The notes beneath the pieces are model-generated. The model made no database searches and was not told where the DNA came from. It was given only the letters and a program-made list of their open reading frames with translations. DNA of 64,000 bases from Gammaproteobacteria bacterium (GTDB taxonomy: Bacteria; Pseudomonadota; Gammaproteobacteria; Pseudomonadales; Pseudohongiellaceae): contig VMDC01000015.1 in assembly GCA_008081045.1 (NCBI GenBank), forward strand, positions 1-64,000. The letters are read 5' to 3'. The position numbers were made by a program, and so were the translations under genes. Positions 26,290-36,259 of the stretch are shown one piece after another (the first letter of the stretch is position 1; the number at the start of each line of letters is the position of its first letter).

Positions 26290-27528
26290 ATGGATCTTAT
26301 TCTGTATGCTATCCCGGTATTCCTGCTGCTGATTCTGGTGGAATTTAGCTATGGCCTATGGTGCGCTCGAAATACCTATCGTCTTAATGACACGATCAAC
26401 AGCCTGTCAATGGGGACTCTCAGCAGGTTGCAAGCACTGGTAATCGTTGGGACTTCGGCTGGCCTGTATGAGTTTGTCGCGACCACTTTCGGGCTGTCGC
26501 AGCTTTCAGAACAGAGCCTGTGGACCTGGCTATCCTGTTTTGTGCTTTATGATCTGGCGTACTACTGGAAGCACCGATGGGGGCATGAACTCGCACTGTT
26601 CTGGGGCGCCCATGTCGCGCATCACCAAAGCGAAGATTTCAACCTGGGCACGGCCCTCCGTCAAACTAGCACGGACTTTTACAGCTTCATTTTCTATCTC
26701 CCGTTCTTCGCCGCTGGCTATCCCGGGGAAGTCCTGTTCTCCGTTGTCAGTCTCAATCTGATTTATCAGTTCTGGGTGCATACCGAACATATCCAGAAGT
26801 TAGGGCCACTGGAATGGCTCCTGGTCACTCCTTCGAATCACCGCGTACACCATGGTCGGAACGAACAGTATATCGATCGTAACTATGGGGGCGTCTTTAT
26901 TGTCTGGGACCGCCTGTTCGGCACTTTTCAAGACGAATTACCGGAAGAACCCGTCATTTTTGGCCTAAGCAAGCCACTCAAAAGCTGGAATCCACTGTGG
27001 GCGAATATCCATGTTTACTGGCGACTCATGCTGGATTGCTGGTATACCCCCGGCCTGCTGAACAAACTCTCGCTGCCGTTTCGTCGCCCCGGATGGCGGG
27101 CACCGGGTCATACCAGCAACTGCCAGAGCAAACGAATACCCCCGGCCAAGACTGAAAAATTCGACCCGCAGATCAATCACTTCGGAAGAATCTATATTTT
27201 CGCGCAATTCCTGGTCACCACCGGCCTTGCTTTGTATTCCCTGATCAATGCGCCGGAATGGGACTATCAGAAAACCGTATGGATGGTCGCATTTCTGACC
27301 TATTCGCTGTGCGCGCACGGCTTCTGGTTAGAAGGAAGAACCTCCAGTACCCTGCATGAATTACTGAGACTTGGCGGTGCTGCCCTGCTTCTGTCGTTAC
27401 TCCAGCCGACCGCCGGATACCAGCTACTGTACTCCGCCTACCTCATTATCTCGTTAGCACTGCTCTGGACTGGAATGCGAAGCGCCGGACACTCTGATCC
27501 GGACAATTTCACCTCGCTGCACCCCTAG
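26290..27528 (+). CDS. Sterol desaturase / fatty acid hydroxylase family membrane enzyme
   Basis: 412 aa. Di-iron histidine motifs are in KHRWGHELALFWGAHVAHH, WVHTEHI and NHRVHHGRNEQYIDRNYGG. Several membrane spans flank the catalytic region (residues 1-260), and a C-terminal region of about 150 residues contains four further spans, an arrangement seen in bacterial alkylglycerol-monooxygenase-like members. The enzyme probably hydroxylates or desaturates a lipid. Its stop codon is shared with the convergent gene: the tetramer CTAG supplies TAG on both strands. Confidence 0.88.
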   Translation: MDLILYAIPVFLLLILVEFSYGLWCARNTYRLNDTINSLSMGTLSRLQALVIVGTSAGLYEFVATTFGLSQLSEQSLWTWLSCFVLYDLAYYWKHRWGHELALFWGAHVAHHQSEDFNLGTALRQTSTDFYSFIFYLPFFAAGYPGEVLFSVVSLNLIYQFWVHTEHIQKLGPLEWLLVTPSNHRVHHGRNEQYIDRNYGGVFIVWDRLFGTFQDELPEEPVIFGLSKPLKSWNPLWANIHVYWRLMLDCWYTPGLLNKLSLPFRRPGWRAPGHTSNCQSKRIPPAKTEKFDPQINHFGRIYIFAQFLVTTGLALYSLINAPEWDYQKTVWMVAFLTYSLCAHGFWLEGRTSSTLHELLRLGGAALLLSLLQPTAGYQLLYSAYLIISLALLWTGMRSAGHSDPDNFTSLHP

Positions 27529-28313
27529 AGCCGATCCAGAGGGAAGCTTGTAATCAGAGCCCCTGTCGCGGGATTTCTGATTTCGAATTCAGCCTTGAAG
27601 GCACTCGACAGCGCATCGGTAAAGCTGGTGCCATCATCCAGGCTTGAAATGATGAACACCATCCTCCCTTGAACCGTCTTCGCGGGCGGCAATGCCAGCG
27701 GATTGAACCGGTAATCCCCGTTGTTGCTGAGCATCCCGCGCACCGATGACTCTACGCTCAGGCCGGAACCCGGCACTTCGGCCCGTACCGCTCGGAATAG
27801 AGCAGATCCGTCATTTGCATCGGTCACTCTGAGAAACACATTGACATACTCGGTAAACAACCCGGTATTTCGGAGGGTGATAAGAGGCGTATAAATCGGA
27901 TATGCAAAGCCGACCTCTACCAGGCCATTACTGGATGCGTCTGTGATCAGCGCACTGTTCAGCTGATCTCCCTGAATTTCTCCCGGACTGCGCTGCGGTA
28001 ACAGCCAGCTAAAATACAGAATCGCTGGGAGCAGTGCAGGAAGGCAAACTACAAAGCCGTAGGGTACGGGCCGTTTAACGAACGCCGGAGCCAGCGGATA
28101 AATGGCTGTCAGGACCAGCAAGATGGCGAAGTCCAGGATGGCAGCGCGGATAATCAGCGCTTGAGAACCGATAAACTCAGGGTTTGTGAGAAACACCGCC
28201 AGCACGCACGAGGCCGTGAGCATTGCCAGCAGACTGAAAATCAGTTGTCGGACGGAGAGCATGGCGGCTTTGCTACCCGAGCCCAGCAAGGAGGTAAGAC
28301 TGGCCACCTGCAT
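27525..28313 (-). CDS. Unidentified inner-membrane protein
   Basis: 262 aa from ATG 28313 (TTG 28316 adds one residue). Three or four hydrophobic spans occupy the first 110 residues (LIFSLLAMLTASCVLAVFL, then AAILDFAILLVLTAIYPLAPA, then VVCLPALLPAILYFSWLLP). A soluble strand-rich domain of about 150 residues follows, probably facing the periplasm. No family was recognised. It follows the GNAT gene by a few bases on the same strand, so both may share the lipoate-block transcript. Confidence 0.7.
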   Translation of the reverse strand: MQVASLTSLLGSGSKAAMLSVRQLIFSLLAMLTASCVLAVFLTNPEFIGSQALIIRAAILDFAILLVLTAIYPLAPAFVKRPVPYGFVVCLPALLPAILYFSWLLPQRSPGEIQGDQLNSALITDASSNGLVEVGFAYPIYTPLITLRNTGLFTEYVNVFLRVTDANDGSALFRAVRAEVPGSGLSVESSVRGMLSNNGDYRFNPLALPPAKTVQGRMVFIISSLDDGTSFTDALSSAFKAEFEIRNPATGALITSFPLDRL

Positions 28314-28323
28314 CAAACATTTG

Positions 28324-28818
28324 CTAGACCCTCTTCAAATACCTGGCAACGGGATAAAGATCAAAGCCCATTTTTTCATAGGTCTTTCTGGCAGCGGCGT
28401 GGCCGGGGTCACCGCCAGTTTCAATCATCACGAGAGCGAAACCGCGCTGTTTGATTATTCCGATGCCGGCATTAATGAGTGCAGTACCGACGCCCCTGCG
28501 CTGATAGTCTGGATCAACGCCGACCATAAATATCTGGCCGAGAAAATCTTCCGGATGGAAAGACATGGCAGCAAACCCAAGGATTTTTTCATCCCGCTCG
28601 GCAACGATTGTATGGATATCTCCACTGTCGCAGACAGTATTCAAAGAACGCATCTGTTCAGCCTGCCAGTCGGGCACGAAGACTTCGTAAATTTCCGGCT
28701 TGATACTGCGCTCGAGATCGGCAAATACAGGTTCCCAAGCCCTCAGGGTGAGCTCTTCAAGTGCCGGTTTGTCGTCTGCTTCGTAGTCACGAATATTCAT
28801 GCTGCCCAGCGATGTCAC
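28324..28818 (-). CDS. GNAT family N-acetyltransferase
   Basis: Acetyl-CoA-dependent N-acetyltransferase, 164 aa. The pyrophosphate-binding motif A is [21 protein letters not shown], and motif B continues as [29 protein letters not shown] start at 28818 overlaps the lipA stop (GTGA) and has a GGAG site about 10 bases upstream. The ATG at 28800 gives [14 protein letters not shown], also a natural N-terminus. Substrate unknown (small molecule or protein amine). Confidence 0.85.
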   Translation of the reverse strand: MTSLGSMNIRDYEADDKPALEELTLRAWEPVFADLERSIKPEIYEVFVPDWQAEQMRSLNTVCDSGDIHTIVAERDEKILGFAAMSFHPEDFLGQIFMVGVDPDYQRRGVGTALINAGIGIIKQRGFALVMIETGGDPGHAAARKTYEKMGFDLYPVARYLKRV

Positions 28819-29792
28819 ACGACCGTTTCTCCGTGAGCCTGCTTATCAGCATGATAGGAAGATCGCACAAGTGGGCCGCTGGCAACCTGATCAAATCCGA
28901 GAGTTTCGGCAAATTTCTTTAGCGCCTCAAACTCGGAAGGATGCACAAATCGCTCAACCTTCAGGTGGTCCTTGCTGGGCTGCAGGTATTGCCCCAGGGT
29001 AATCATGTCTACCCGGTGCGCCTTGAGATCTCGCAGGACCTCCTTCACCTCATCCAGGCTCTCACCCAGGCCCAGCATCAGTCCGGACTTGGTCACCACT
29101 TCCGGACATCGCTCCTTGTAGGCCTTTAGCAGTTCCAGCGACCATTGATAATCAGCACCCGGCCTGGCCTTACGGTACAGCCTCGGTACCGTCTCAAGAT
29201 TGTGGTTAAACACATCAGGAGGCGTGGACTGCAGGATATCGAGCGCAATGTCCATTCGCCCTCTGAAATCCGGCACCAGCACCTCGACCTTAATATGAGG
29301 ATTCTGCAATTTGGTCTGGGTGATGCAGTCTGCGAAGTGCCGCGCACCACTGTCTTTCAGGTCGTCTCTGTCTACTGATGTAATCACAACATAACTCAGA
29401 TCCATTTCCTGAATGGCCCGGGCCAGCTCAGTCGGCTCGTTCGGGTCTAGCGGCCTGGGTTTTCCATGCGCCACATCGCAGAACGGGCAGCGCCGAGTAC
29501 AGATATCTCCCATGATCATGAAAGTTGCCGTGCCATTGCTGAAGCATTCCCCGAGATTCGGGCAAGACGCTTCTTCGCACACCGAAGCCAGACGATGCTC
29601 TCTCAGCTTTTGTTTAATGTGGCTTATCTTAGGGGAAGCCGGAATCTTGACCCGTATCCAGTCCGGCTTGGTAGGCAATTCGACAGTAGGGATAACCTTC
29701 ACGGGAATGCGCTTTACTTTTTCCGCACCCCTGAGTTTCTCGCCTTCCACCAATACGTTTCGTCTTTTACGCTCTGCCATGATCTGATTCAT
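28815..29792 (-). CDS. lipA: Lipoyl synthase
   Basis: Radical-SAM enzyme that inserts two sulfurs into octanoyl-protein to make lipoyl groups, 325 aa. The auxiliary cluster motif [12 protein letters not shown] and the radical-SAM motif CTRRCPFC are intact, and the conserved C-terminal RSSYHAD is present. It overlaps lipB by 4 bases (ATGA) and acts directly after LipB. Confidence 0.96.
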   Translation of the reverse strand: MNQIMAERKRRNVLVEGEKLRGAEKVKRIPVKVIPTVELPTKPDWIRVKIPASPKISHIKQKLREHRLASVCEEASCPNLGECFSNGTATFMIMGDICTRRCPFCDVAHGKPRPLDPNEPTELARAIQEMDLSYVVITSVDRDDLKDSGARHFADCITQTKLQNPHIKVEVLVPDFRGRMDIALDILQSTPPDVFNHNLETVPRLYRKARPGADYQWSLELLKAYKERCPEVVTKSGLMLGLGESLDEVKEVLRDLKAHRVDMITLGQYLQPSKDHLKVERFVHPSEFEALKKFAETLGFDQVASGPLVRSSYHADKQAHGETVV

Positions 29793-30448
29793 CCAACTTG
29801 AGTGGCCCGGCTGCCTTCTGACGATGACAGACCGTAATGCGGGTGATATCCCAGTCCCTGTAAGAGGGCATCAGCAAGCTTACGACTCACCGACTGCAAT
29901 AACTCCTCTTCGCCCGTGACAAGGTCGGCAACCTGAGTAATAGGTAATTTTTCGAAGCCACAGGGATTGATGTTGCCAAAAGGAGATAAGTCCATGTTTA
30001 CGTTAAGACTAAGACCATGATAGGTCCATCCGTTCTTTATCCGCAGACCCAGAGCCGCAATTTTAGCATCATTTACATACACGCCGGGAGCACCCGGCCG
30101 GGTGGCCGCCTCGATTTCATAATCAGATAGAGTCTTGATGATCGCCTGCTCGATCAGATCAACCAGACTGCGAACACCCATTTTTCTGCGCCTGACATTA
30201 ATCAGCAGATAAGCGACCAACTGGCCGGGACCGTGATAGGTAATCTGGCCCCCGCGATCAACCTGCACCACAGGAATACCGCCCGGGTTCAGAACGTGCT
30301 CCGGCTTACCTGCCTGACCCTGAGTGTAAACAGGCTTGTGACTCAGAAGCCATATTTCATCTGACCGGTCTGACTTCGGATGCTCTGCGAGATAGCGCAT
30401 CGATTTGAAGATCGGCTCGTAATCCTGCAAACCAAGCCGCCGCACCAC
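29789..30448 (-). CDS. lipB: Octanoyl-ACP:protein octanoyltransferase LipB
   Basis: Transfers octanoate from ACP to lipoate-dependent enzymes. Conserved [41 protein letters not shown] and the catalytic Cys in [13 protein letters not shown] are present. The start is uncertain. GTG 30448 gives 219 aa, close to the family size of about 213; TTG codons at 30508 and 30514 lie just past the ybeD stop; an ATG at 30595 would overlap ybeD by 80 bases. None has a strong ribosome site. Confidence 0.9.
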   Translation of the reverse strand: MVRRLGLQDYEPIFKSMRYLAEHPKSDRSDEIWLLSHKPVYTQGQAGKPEHVLNPGGIPVVQVDRGGQITYHGPGQLVAYLLINVRRRKMGVRSLVDLIEQAIIKTLSDYEIEAATRPGAPGVYVNDAKIAALGLRIKNGWTYHGLSLNVNMDLSPFGNINPCGFEKLPITQVADLVTGEEELLQSVSRKLADALLQGLGYHPHYGLSSSEGSRATQVG

Positions 30449-30515
30449 CAGCGCAGCAGACGAATTGCTTCCTGCAGGCTGTGCGGCAAACCATTTGTAG
30501 TCGGACAAATGCAAG

Positions 30516-30815
30516 CTACAGCACCAATTTGACGCTTTCGATCTCTTTGAGGTCGCTGAAGATGCTTTGTAGCTGAGGCTCACCAGTCGCAGCAATCGTC
30601 ACTGTAATTGACAGATAATTACTGTGCTTGCTGGGTTTGAGCTGAATCAGCTTGGGATCAATCGCGCCAGTGTGTCGCTCGATGGCCTCCAGTACCTGTG
30701 CCCGGAAAGTCTCTACGGCGTGACCGATAACCTTGATCGGATAGAGGCAGGGAAATTCAATTTTCGGCGGCGCTTCTTCAGGTGAAGTGAAGTCTCGCTC
30801 CGGCTCATCATCCAT
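30516..30815 (-). CDS. ybeD: DUF493 protein YbeD
   Basis: Small protein of 99 aa with an ACT-like alpha/beta fold: IEFPCLYPIKVIGHAVETF and SNYLSITVTIAATGEPQLQSIF. ATG 30815 is preferred; GTG 30821 adds two residues. DUF493/YbeD is almost always encoded between dacA and lipB, as here; a regulatory role for lipoate metabolism has been suggested but is unproven. Confidence 0.9.
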   Translation of the reverse strand: MDDEPERDFTSPEEAPPKIEFPCLYPIKVIGHAVETFRAQVLEAIERHTGAIDPKLIQLKPSKHSNYLSITVTIAATGEPQLQSIFSDLKEIESVKLVL

Positions 30816-30824
30816 GGACACTGT

Positions 30825-32003
30825 CTATTCCGCCATTGCGTCACTGAACATCAAGCTGACCCAGTCTACAAATTGCTTGAACATTCCACCCGCTTCTACC
30901 GCCTGCGCAGCCACTACTTCGCCGCTGAAAACCTGCTCGTCACCGAGCATCACATTGACTGTTCCCATGGCCTGACGCTGCTGAATAGGTGCTTGAATGA
31001 CTTCATCAACATCAACTGTGGCGGTCATAGATTCAGCCGCACCTCTGGGAATCGTGACGTAAACCTCCTCCTCAATGGCCAGATCAACAGAATCACTGGC
31101 ACCAGAGTACACCGGCACTGAGGCGAGAACCTGTCCGGCATCATAGAGCTTGTGCGTTTCATAATATCGAAAGCCATAGGTAAGCAGTTTTTGCGTCTCT
31201 ATCGCCCGGGCCTCTTCACTGCTCGTACCCATAACGACAGAAATCAACCGCATACCGTCACGTTCGGCAGAGGCTACCAAACAATAGCCTGCGGCGTCGG
31301 TCCAGCCTGTTTTCATACCATCCACATTGCGGTCGCGAAAAAGCAGCGTATTTCGATTACTCTGACGAATGTTGTTGTAGGTAAATTCTCTTTCCGCATA
31401 CATGGGATAGAACTGACCGTGCCGCTGAATGGTCGCGGTGGCAAGAATCGACAGATCTCTGGCTGACATCGTATTGTAGTAGAGTTCAGTGTCCAGCCCG
31501 CTGGCATTCATAAAAAAACTGTCCTTCATGCCCAGCACTTCGCTGTACTGATTCATCATATCCGCAAACGCTTCCTCACTGCCGGCGATGTGTTCGGAAA
31601 TGGCAACGCTGGCGTCATTACCGGACTGAATAATAATGCCGCGCAGCAGATCCTCAACACTGACCTGGGAATTCACGTCGACGAACATTTTGGAGCCTTC
31701 CATACGCCAGGCTTTTTCACTGATGTGGACCTGGTCAGTCAGTTCAAGATTGCCATTGATAATCTCTTCGATGGCTATGTAGGCAGTCATAATTTTGGTC
31801 AGACTGGCAGGCGGCAGGGGCTCATCAGCATTTTCTTCTACCAGAATCTGACCCGTTTGCGCGTCCAGCAACACATAGCTGGTGGCGGCGATATCCGGTG
31901 CACGCGGAATGATGACCTGCGCCATCGCGACAGGCGGAGACGCAAACAGGACAACACTGCAGAATAAGCGAATCATGAAAGACTGAAAGTGCTTCAAGGA
32001 CAT
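30825..32003 (-). CDS. dacA: D-alanyl-D-alanine carboxypeptidase (PBP5/6 type)
   Basis: Low-molecular-weight penicillin-binding protein of 392 aa from ATG 32003. A longer frame to 32135 runs into the end of rlpA and adds no signal sequence, so it is rejected. A signal peptide ends near VAMA, and the S11 peptidase core has the SxxK motif in ASLTKIMTAYIA, SGNDASVAI and KTGWTDAAGYC. A C-terminal beta domain and an amphipathic membrane-anchoring helix (FKQFVDWVSLMFSDAMAE) complete the fold. It trims pentapeptides during wall growth. Confidence 0.95.
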   Translation of the reverse strand: MSLKHFQSFMIRLFCSVVLFASPPVAMAQVIIPRAPDIAATSYVLLDAQTGQILVEENADEPLPPASLTKIMTAYIAIEEIINGNLELTDQVHISEKAWRMEGSKMFVDVNSQVSVEDLLRGIIIQSGNDASVAISEHIAGSEEAFADMMNQYSEVLGMKDSFFMNASGLDTELYYNTMSARDLSILATATIQRHGQFYPMYAEREFTYNNIRQSNRNTLLFRDRNVDGMKTGWTDAAGYCLVASAERDGMRLISVVMGTSSEEARAIETQKLLTYGFRYYETHKLYDAGQVLASVPVYSGASDSVDLAIEEEVYVTIPRGAAESMTATVDVDEVIQAPIQQRQAMGTVNVMLGDEQVFSGEVVAAQAVEAGGMFKQFVDWVSLMFSDAMAE

Positions 32004-32094
32004 AAAGAATACCAATAGAAAATATCTGGACTCATGGAGCGAGAAAGACCGGCATTTCCGGCAGTGAAAATCGTCAGCGCACGCTGCAAACTGG

Positions 32095-32979
32095 CTACTC
32101 GGCCACAGTGTACGGGCTTCCCAAGTTAGCAGCAACCACGCGCTGGCTCAGTTCCCGTATTTCTCGGTTGTCCCGCAACGGGCCTACTCTCACGCGATGC
32201 AGTACGTTACCCGAACCACTGTTGACGGACCGAATGAACACCGGATGACGGGTGAGCTGGCGTAGCTGATCGGAAACACGTTGCGCGGAATGCATCTCTG
32301 AGAATGCGCCGACCTGAAGATACCTTCTACCGCCCACCTGTTCTCTCGCAGCCTGCCCGGCCGAAGCCGGCTGACTGTTTGAATACGTCACCGCCCGACC
32401 TTCTTTATTGACAACAATCGCATCGAGCTGGACCCGTGCCGTCCCGCGGTCTGCATATCCGAGTTTCAGCGCGGCCGCGTAGGATAAATCTATGATCCGG
32501 TCTCCGTGAAAAGGACCGCGATCATTTACCCGCACAATTAAACTGCGATTGTTATCAAGGTTGGTCACACGGAGAAAACTGGGAATGGGTAAAGATTTAT
32601 GAGCCGCCGAGGCCTGATACATGTCAAAAACTTCCCCGTTTGACGTCTTATGGCCATGGAATTTTTCGCCATACCAGGAGGCAATCCCGGTTTCGCTATA
32701 TCCCTCCTCCGTCGGCAGAACCGTATAGGTCTTCCCCAGAACTGTATAGGGACTGCGATTCCCTGCCTGGGTTCGGGTGACCGGCGCGGGTATGACTTCA
32801 GGGATAGTGCCAAGATTTACCTGCCCGGATGGAGCGCGGTCTTGAGCAATCGAATAGCGACCCCCTGAATTTGATGTGGGAGAGGAACTCGGCGCGGAGC
32901 TGCAGGCGGCCAGCGTCAATAACACCGTCAGCCCCGGAATAAAGCGCCGCCAACACACGCTCTGGAAATGTTTACACAC
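32095..32979 (-). CDS. rlpA: RlpA lytic transglycosylase lipoprotein
   Basis: Septal-wall enzyme that cleaves denuded glycan strands, 294 aa starting at GTG 32979. The lipoprotein leader has LAAC with Cys26. A DPBB domain lies at about 96-185 with GIASWYGEKFHGHKTSNGE and VRVNDRGPFHGDRIIDLSYAAA, including the catalytic Glu and Asp positions. A C-terminal SPOR domain (about 218-290) binds septal peptidoglycan. The neighbour mltB, usual between rodA and rlpA, is missing. Confidence 0.93.
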   Translation of the reverse strand: MCKHFQSVCWRRFIPGLTVLLTLAACSSAPSSSPTSNSGGRYSIAQDRAPSGQVNLGTIPEVIPAPVTRTQAGNRSPYTVLGKTYTVLPTEEGYSETGIASWYGEKFHGHKTSNGEVFDMYQASAAHKSLPIPSFLRVTNLDNNRSLIVRVNDRGPFHGDRIIDLSYAAALKLGYADRGTARVQLDAIVVNKEGRAVTYSNSQPASAGQAAREQVGGRRYLQVGAFSEMHSAQRVSDQLRQLTRHPVFIRSVNSGSGNVLHRVRVGPLRDNREIRELSQRVVAANLGSPYTVAE

Positions 32980-33141
32980 AATCAGTCACCGAAAAACATC
33001 AATCGTTTGAGTTACTTAACGTCCGATTGCATGAAATTTTTAATGCCCTGGCCCCTGTAGCTACAACGAATAATCGAGCCATCAGGGTAAAGGCGGGGCC
33101 TGCTGAGCGAAATTGAGATTTTTTTCTGATTTTTCAATTAT

Positions 33142-34290
33142 TTAGGGAAATTTTTGGCGATCATGGGTCTGAATTGACATAAGCAGGCCAAACCCAATGA
33201 ACAGAGTCACAATCGACGTGCCCCCTCGGCTGATCAGCGGCAATGGCAAGCCAATGACGGGCACCAGTCCGGACACCATGGCCATGTTGATGAAGACGTA
33301 AAGGAAAAACGTCAGGGTGATACTGCCTGCCAACAGACGGCCAAATAAATCTCTTGCGGCATAAGCTATCGCAAAACCCCTGAGCAAGACAAACAGATAA
33401 AGCCCGATCAGAAACAGCACGCCGAGCAGACCGAATTCTTCGGCCAGAACTGCCAGAATAAAATCTGTGTGGCTTTCCGGTATAAAATCGAGATGAGACT
33501 GCGCACCGTTGCCGTACCCTTTGCCATAAATGCCACCCGAACCAATCGCAATCTGAGACTGGATGATGTTGTAACCGGCACCTGTCGGGTCGCGATAGGG
33601 ATCCAGGAAGGTCAGAATACGATTTTTCTGATGCGCTTGGGCCAGGAACAGATACCAGGCAGGCGAGCCCAGTAAGCCCACGAACAGCCCAGCGAATACG
33701 ATACGCCAGCGAATTCCCGCCAGCAAAACCACAAACACACCAGACATGAACACCATAATCGCCGTGCCCGTATCATTCTGCAGAACAATCAGTCCAGCAG
33801 GAATAACGATCATGACAGCAGACCAGAAAAGATGTTTGAACTTGGGCGGTAAAGGACGGCTGGCGAGGTACCATGCGAGCAGCACCGGCACGACAAACTT
33901 CATAATTTCTGAGGGCTGAAATCTGGGCAAACCAGGCAAATCTATCCAGCTTTTCGCACCGTTCACCTCAGCACCGATAAACAGAACCAGGATGAGCAAG
34001 GCGATCCCGGCTCCGTAAATCGGTGGCGCCCAGCGACGAAAAAAATGCACGTTAAATTGCGCAACAGCGCACATCACAATCAGACCGACGACCATGACAA
34101 TCCCCTGACGCCGAATCACGGCCTGATCTCCGCCGGTAGCACTGTTCAGCACGAATAACCCGAATGCACCGAGCAAACAGACTCCGATCAGCAGTGGGGG
34201 ATCAATGTGAAGGGCTTGCCACAGGCTGGCGCCGCTTCTGCGGGACGCATTAAAGCTGCTGGCCTGACGAACAAAATCAGGATTATTCAT
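33142..34290 (-). CDS. rodA: Rod-shape peptidoglycan glycosyltransferase RodA
   Basis: SEDS-family polymerase of the elongasome, 382 aa with about ten membrane helices. Typical segments are GAKSWIDLPGLPRFQPSE, the QNDTGTAIM loop (containing the essential Asp region), and FIPESHTDFILAVLAEEFG. It overlaps mrdA by 8 bases, which keeps the polymerase and its transpeptidase partner in balance. Confidence 0.96.
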   Translation of the reverse strand: MNNPDFVRQASSFNASRRSGASLWQALHIDPPLLIGVCLLGAFGLFVLNSATGGDQAVIRRQGIVMVVGLIVMCAVAQFNVHFFRRWAPPIYGAGIALLILVLFIGAEVNGAKSWIDLPGLPRFQPSEIMKFVVPVLLAWYLASRPLPPKFKHLFWSAVMIVIPAGLIVLQNDTGTAIMVFMSGVFVVLLAGIRWRIVFAGLFVGLLGSPAWYLFLAQAHQKNRILTFLDPYRDPTGAGYNIIQSQIAIGSGGIYGKGYGNGAQSHLDFIPESHTDFILAVLAEEFGLLGVLFLIGLYLFVLLRGFAIAYAARDLFGRLLAGSITLTFFLYVFINMAMVSGLVPVIGLPLPLISRGGTSIVTLFIGFGLLMSIQTHDRQKFP

Positions 34291-36259
34291 CTAACTGCGT
34301 CACTATTGCCCCGGCAGCTTCCAGATCTGCTGCACCAAAATCCAATCTGAGAATCTCAAGCAGGTAGGTGTCAATGACCTGCTTGGCAATGGGCCCGGCA
34401 ACGCTGCTGCCATGTTCACCATTTTCGACAAAGACTGCGACGGAAATTTTCGGGTCAATCTCGGGATGCATCGCCGGAGCAAAAGAAACGAACAGTCCGT
34501 GGTCCTTGTTCAGGTCAGAAACGATAATGTCTTCGCTGGACAGGATCTCCTGACTGATGCCGACAACTTGCGCGGTCCCTGATTTGCCGGCCATCAGGTA
34601 AGGCATGGCGCGATCCTGCATCGCAATTGATTCATACGCTGTACCGTAGTCCCGGAATTCATCGGAAAACGGCCGGTGTACTACCATCGTCATCGCTTCA
34701 TGGATGTAGCGCCAATAATCGGCGTCGTCGGCGAAGATTTCCGGCTTGGGGTCATTGTTCAGCGGCTCAAAAGGCACGCCATCTACTGCTTTGAGCATTC
34801 GCGGCTGAACCACCGCGCCCCGATTGGCCAGAATGGCGGTCGCTGTCGCCAGCTGGAGCGGTGTTGCCCACATATAGCCCTGCCCGATCGACGAGTTGAT
34901 GGTATCACCGGGATACCAGGGTTCTCCCCGACTTTCCCTTTTCCAGTCGCGGGAGGGGAGGACGCCGGTTCTGGCATAGCCAACGTCAAGCGCGAAATTG
35001 TCGCCGAACCCAAATTGAGAAAGAAACCCATGGATGCTGTCAATGCCAAGGCGGTGACCCAGATCATAGAAAAAGGTGTCACAGCTCTGATAAATCGCTT
35101 TTTGTAAATCTGTCTCCCCATGACCACCTCCGATGGCGGTGCGAAGCGTGTAGTCACCCCAGCGGTAAGACACTCCCGGAAGCCTGAAATACCCCGGATC
35201 CTGAATCGTGAACTCATAGTCGATCGTGCCGCTTTGCAGCCCCGCAAGACCAATGAATGGCTTGACTGTTGACCCGGGCGGATAGGGATTGGTCGAGCGA
35301 TCGAAAAGCGGGGTATTCACCACATCGTTTACCAGCACAGAGTAATCCTTATTGCTGATGCCGGTGACGAAAAGATTCGGATCAAATCCGGGTTTGCTGA
35401 CCATTGCCAGAATGCCACCGGTAGCCGGTTCAATGGCCACAACAGCACCGCGAAAATCGCCTAATGCCTGCTCTGCCGCCATTTGCAGCTTTGCATTCAG
35501 GTGGAGCGTCAGATTCTTCCCGGCGACAGGGTCAGTACGGTCCAATCGCCGCATAATCTGGCCCCGGTTATTTTTCTCAACAATTTCATAGCCAACAGTG
35601 CCGTGCAGCAATGCCTCGTACGTTCTCTCCACGCCACTTTTTCCCATATGGTAAGTGCCGCCGTAATTTTCTTTTTGCGCATCGGTGAGCGCATTCATCT
35701 CCGCACGATTTATCTCGGAGACATAGCCCACCGAATGCGCTGTCAGTGAGCCCAGCGGATAGCTGCGTACAAATTGCGATTCAATTGCCACGCCCGCAAG
35801 CTGGTGGCTGTTGACCGCCACTCTGGCCTTTTCTTCTTCACTGAGCAGATAGCGCAATGTCACGGACGAAAAAGGTACCCGGTTGCGGTTCAGGCGGTTT
35901 TGAAATTGGGCAATATCGTCGTCCGACAGCCGAATCAGTGTCGCCAGAAAAGCCAGGGTGGAATCAAGATCCTCCACCTGCTCTTTGACAATGGTGAGAT
36001 TGAAGATTGGCTGATTGTCTGCCAGGAGTTCTCCCTGGCTGTCAAAAATCAGACCTCGCGCCGGGGGCACATACTGAGAGTGAAGCCTGTTGCCATCAGA
36101 CCGGGCCGAGAAGTACTCATACTGTACAACCTGAAGGTCAAACAGTTTGACAATCAGCGCGCTGAACAGAAGCGCGACGATCACTGCAGCAACAGCCAGC
36201 CGCCGGGTAAAAAGCTGCTTCTCAGCTTCGTGGTCTTTTAGCTGCCATTTACCTGTCAT
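34283..36259 (-). CDS. mrdA: Penicillin-binding protein 2
   Basis: Elongation-specific DD-transpeptidase, 658 aa. An N-terminal membrane anchor (about 20-45) precedes the pedestal domain, and the transpeptidase has the active-site PPGSTVKPF (SxxK), QSCDTFFYD (SxD) and MAGKSGTAQVVG (KTG-type). It starts with ATG overlapping the stop of the 56-codon small gene (ATGA) and is followed by rodA. Confidence 0.96.
   Translation of the reverse strand: MTGKWQLKDHEAEKQLFTRRLAVAAVIVALLFSALIVKLFDLQVVQYEYFSARSDGNRLHSQYVPPARGLIFDSQGELLADNQPIFNLTIVKEQVEDLDSTLAFLATLIRLSDDDIAQFQNRLNRNRVPFSSVTLRYLLSEEEKARVAVNSHQLAGVAIESQFVRSYPLGSLTAHSVGYVSEINRAEMNALTDAQKENYGGTYHMGKSGVERTYEALLHGTVGYEIVEKNNRGQIMRRLDRTDPVAGKNLTLHLNAKLQMAAEQALGDFRGAVVAIEPATGGILAMVSKPGFDPNLFVTGISNKDYSVLVNDVVNTPLFDRSTNPYPPGSTVKPFIGLAGLQSGTIDYEFTIQDPGYFRLPGVSYRWGDYTLRTAIGGGHGETDLQKAIYQSCDTFFYDLGHRLGIDSIHGFLSQFGFGDNFALDVGYARTGVLPSRDWKRESRGEPWYPGDTINSSIGQGYMWATPLQLATATAILANRGAVVQPRMLKAVDGVPFEPLNNDPKPEIFADDADYWRYIHEAMTMVVHRPFSDEFRDYGTAYESIAMQDRAMPYLMAGKSGTAQVVGISQEILSSEDIIVSDLNKDHGLFVSFAPAMHPEIDPKISVAVFVENGEHGSSVAGPIAKQVIDTYLLEILRLDFGAADLEAAGAIVTQLDE

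Noticed and set aside
32004..32135. N-terminal extension of dacA to 32135
   Set aside because: It overlaps the end of rlpA and lacks a signal peptide; the ATG at 32003 gives a normal leader.
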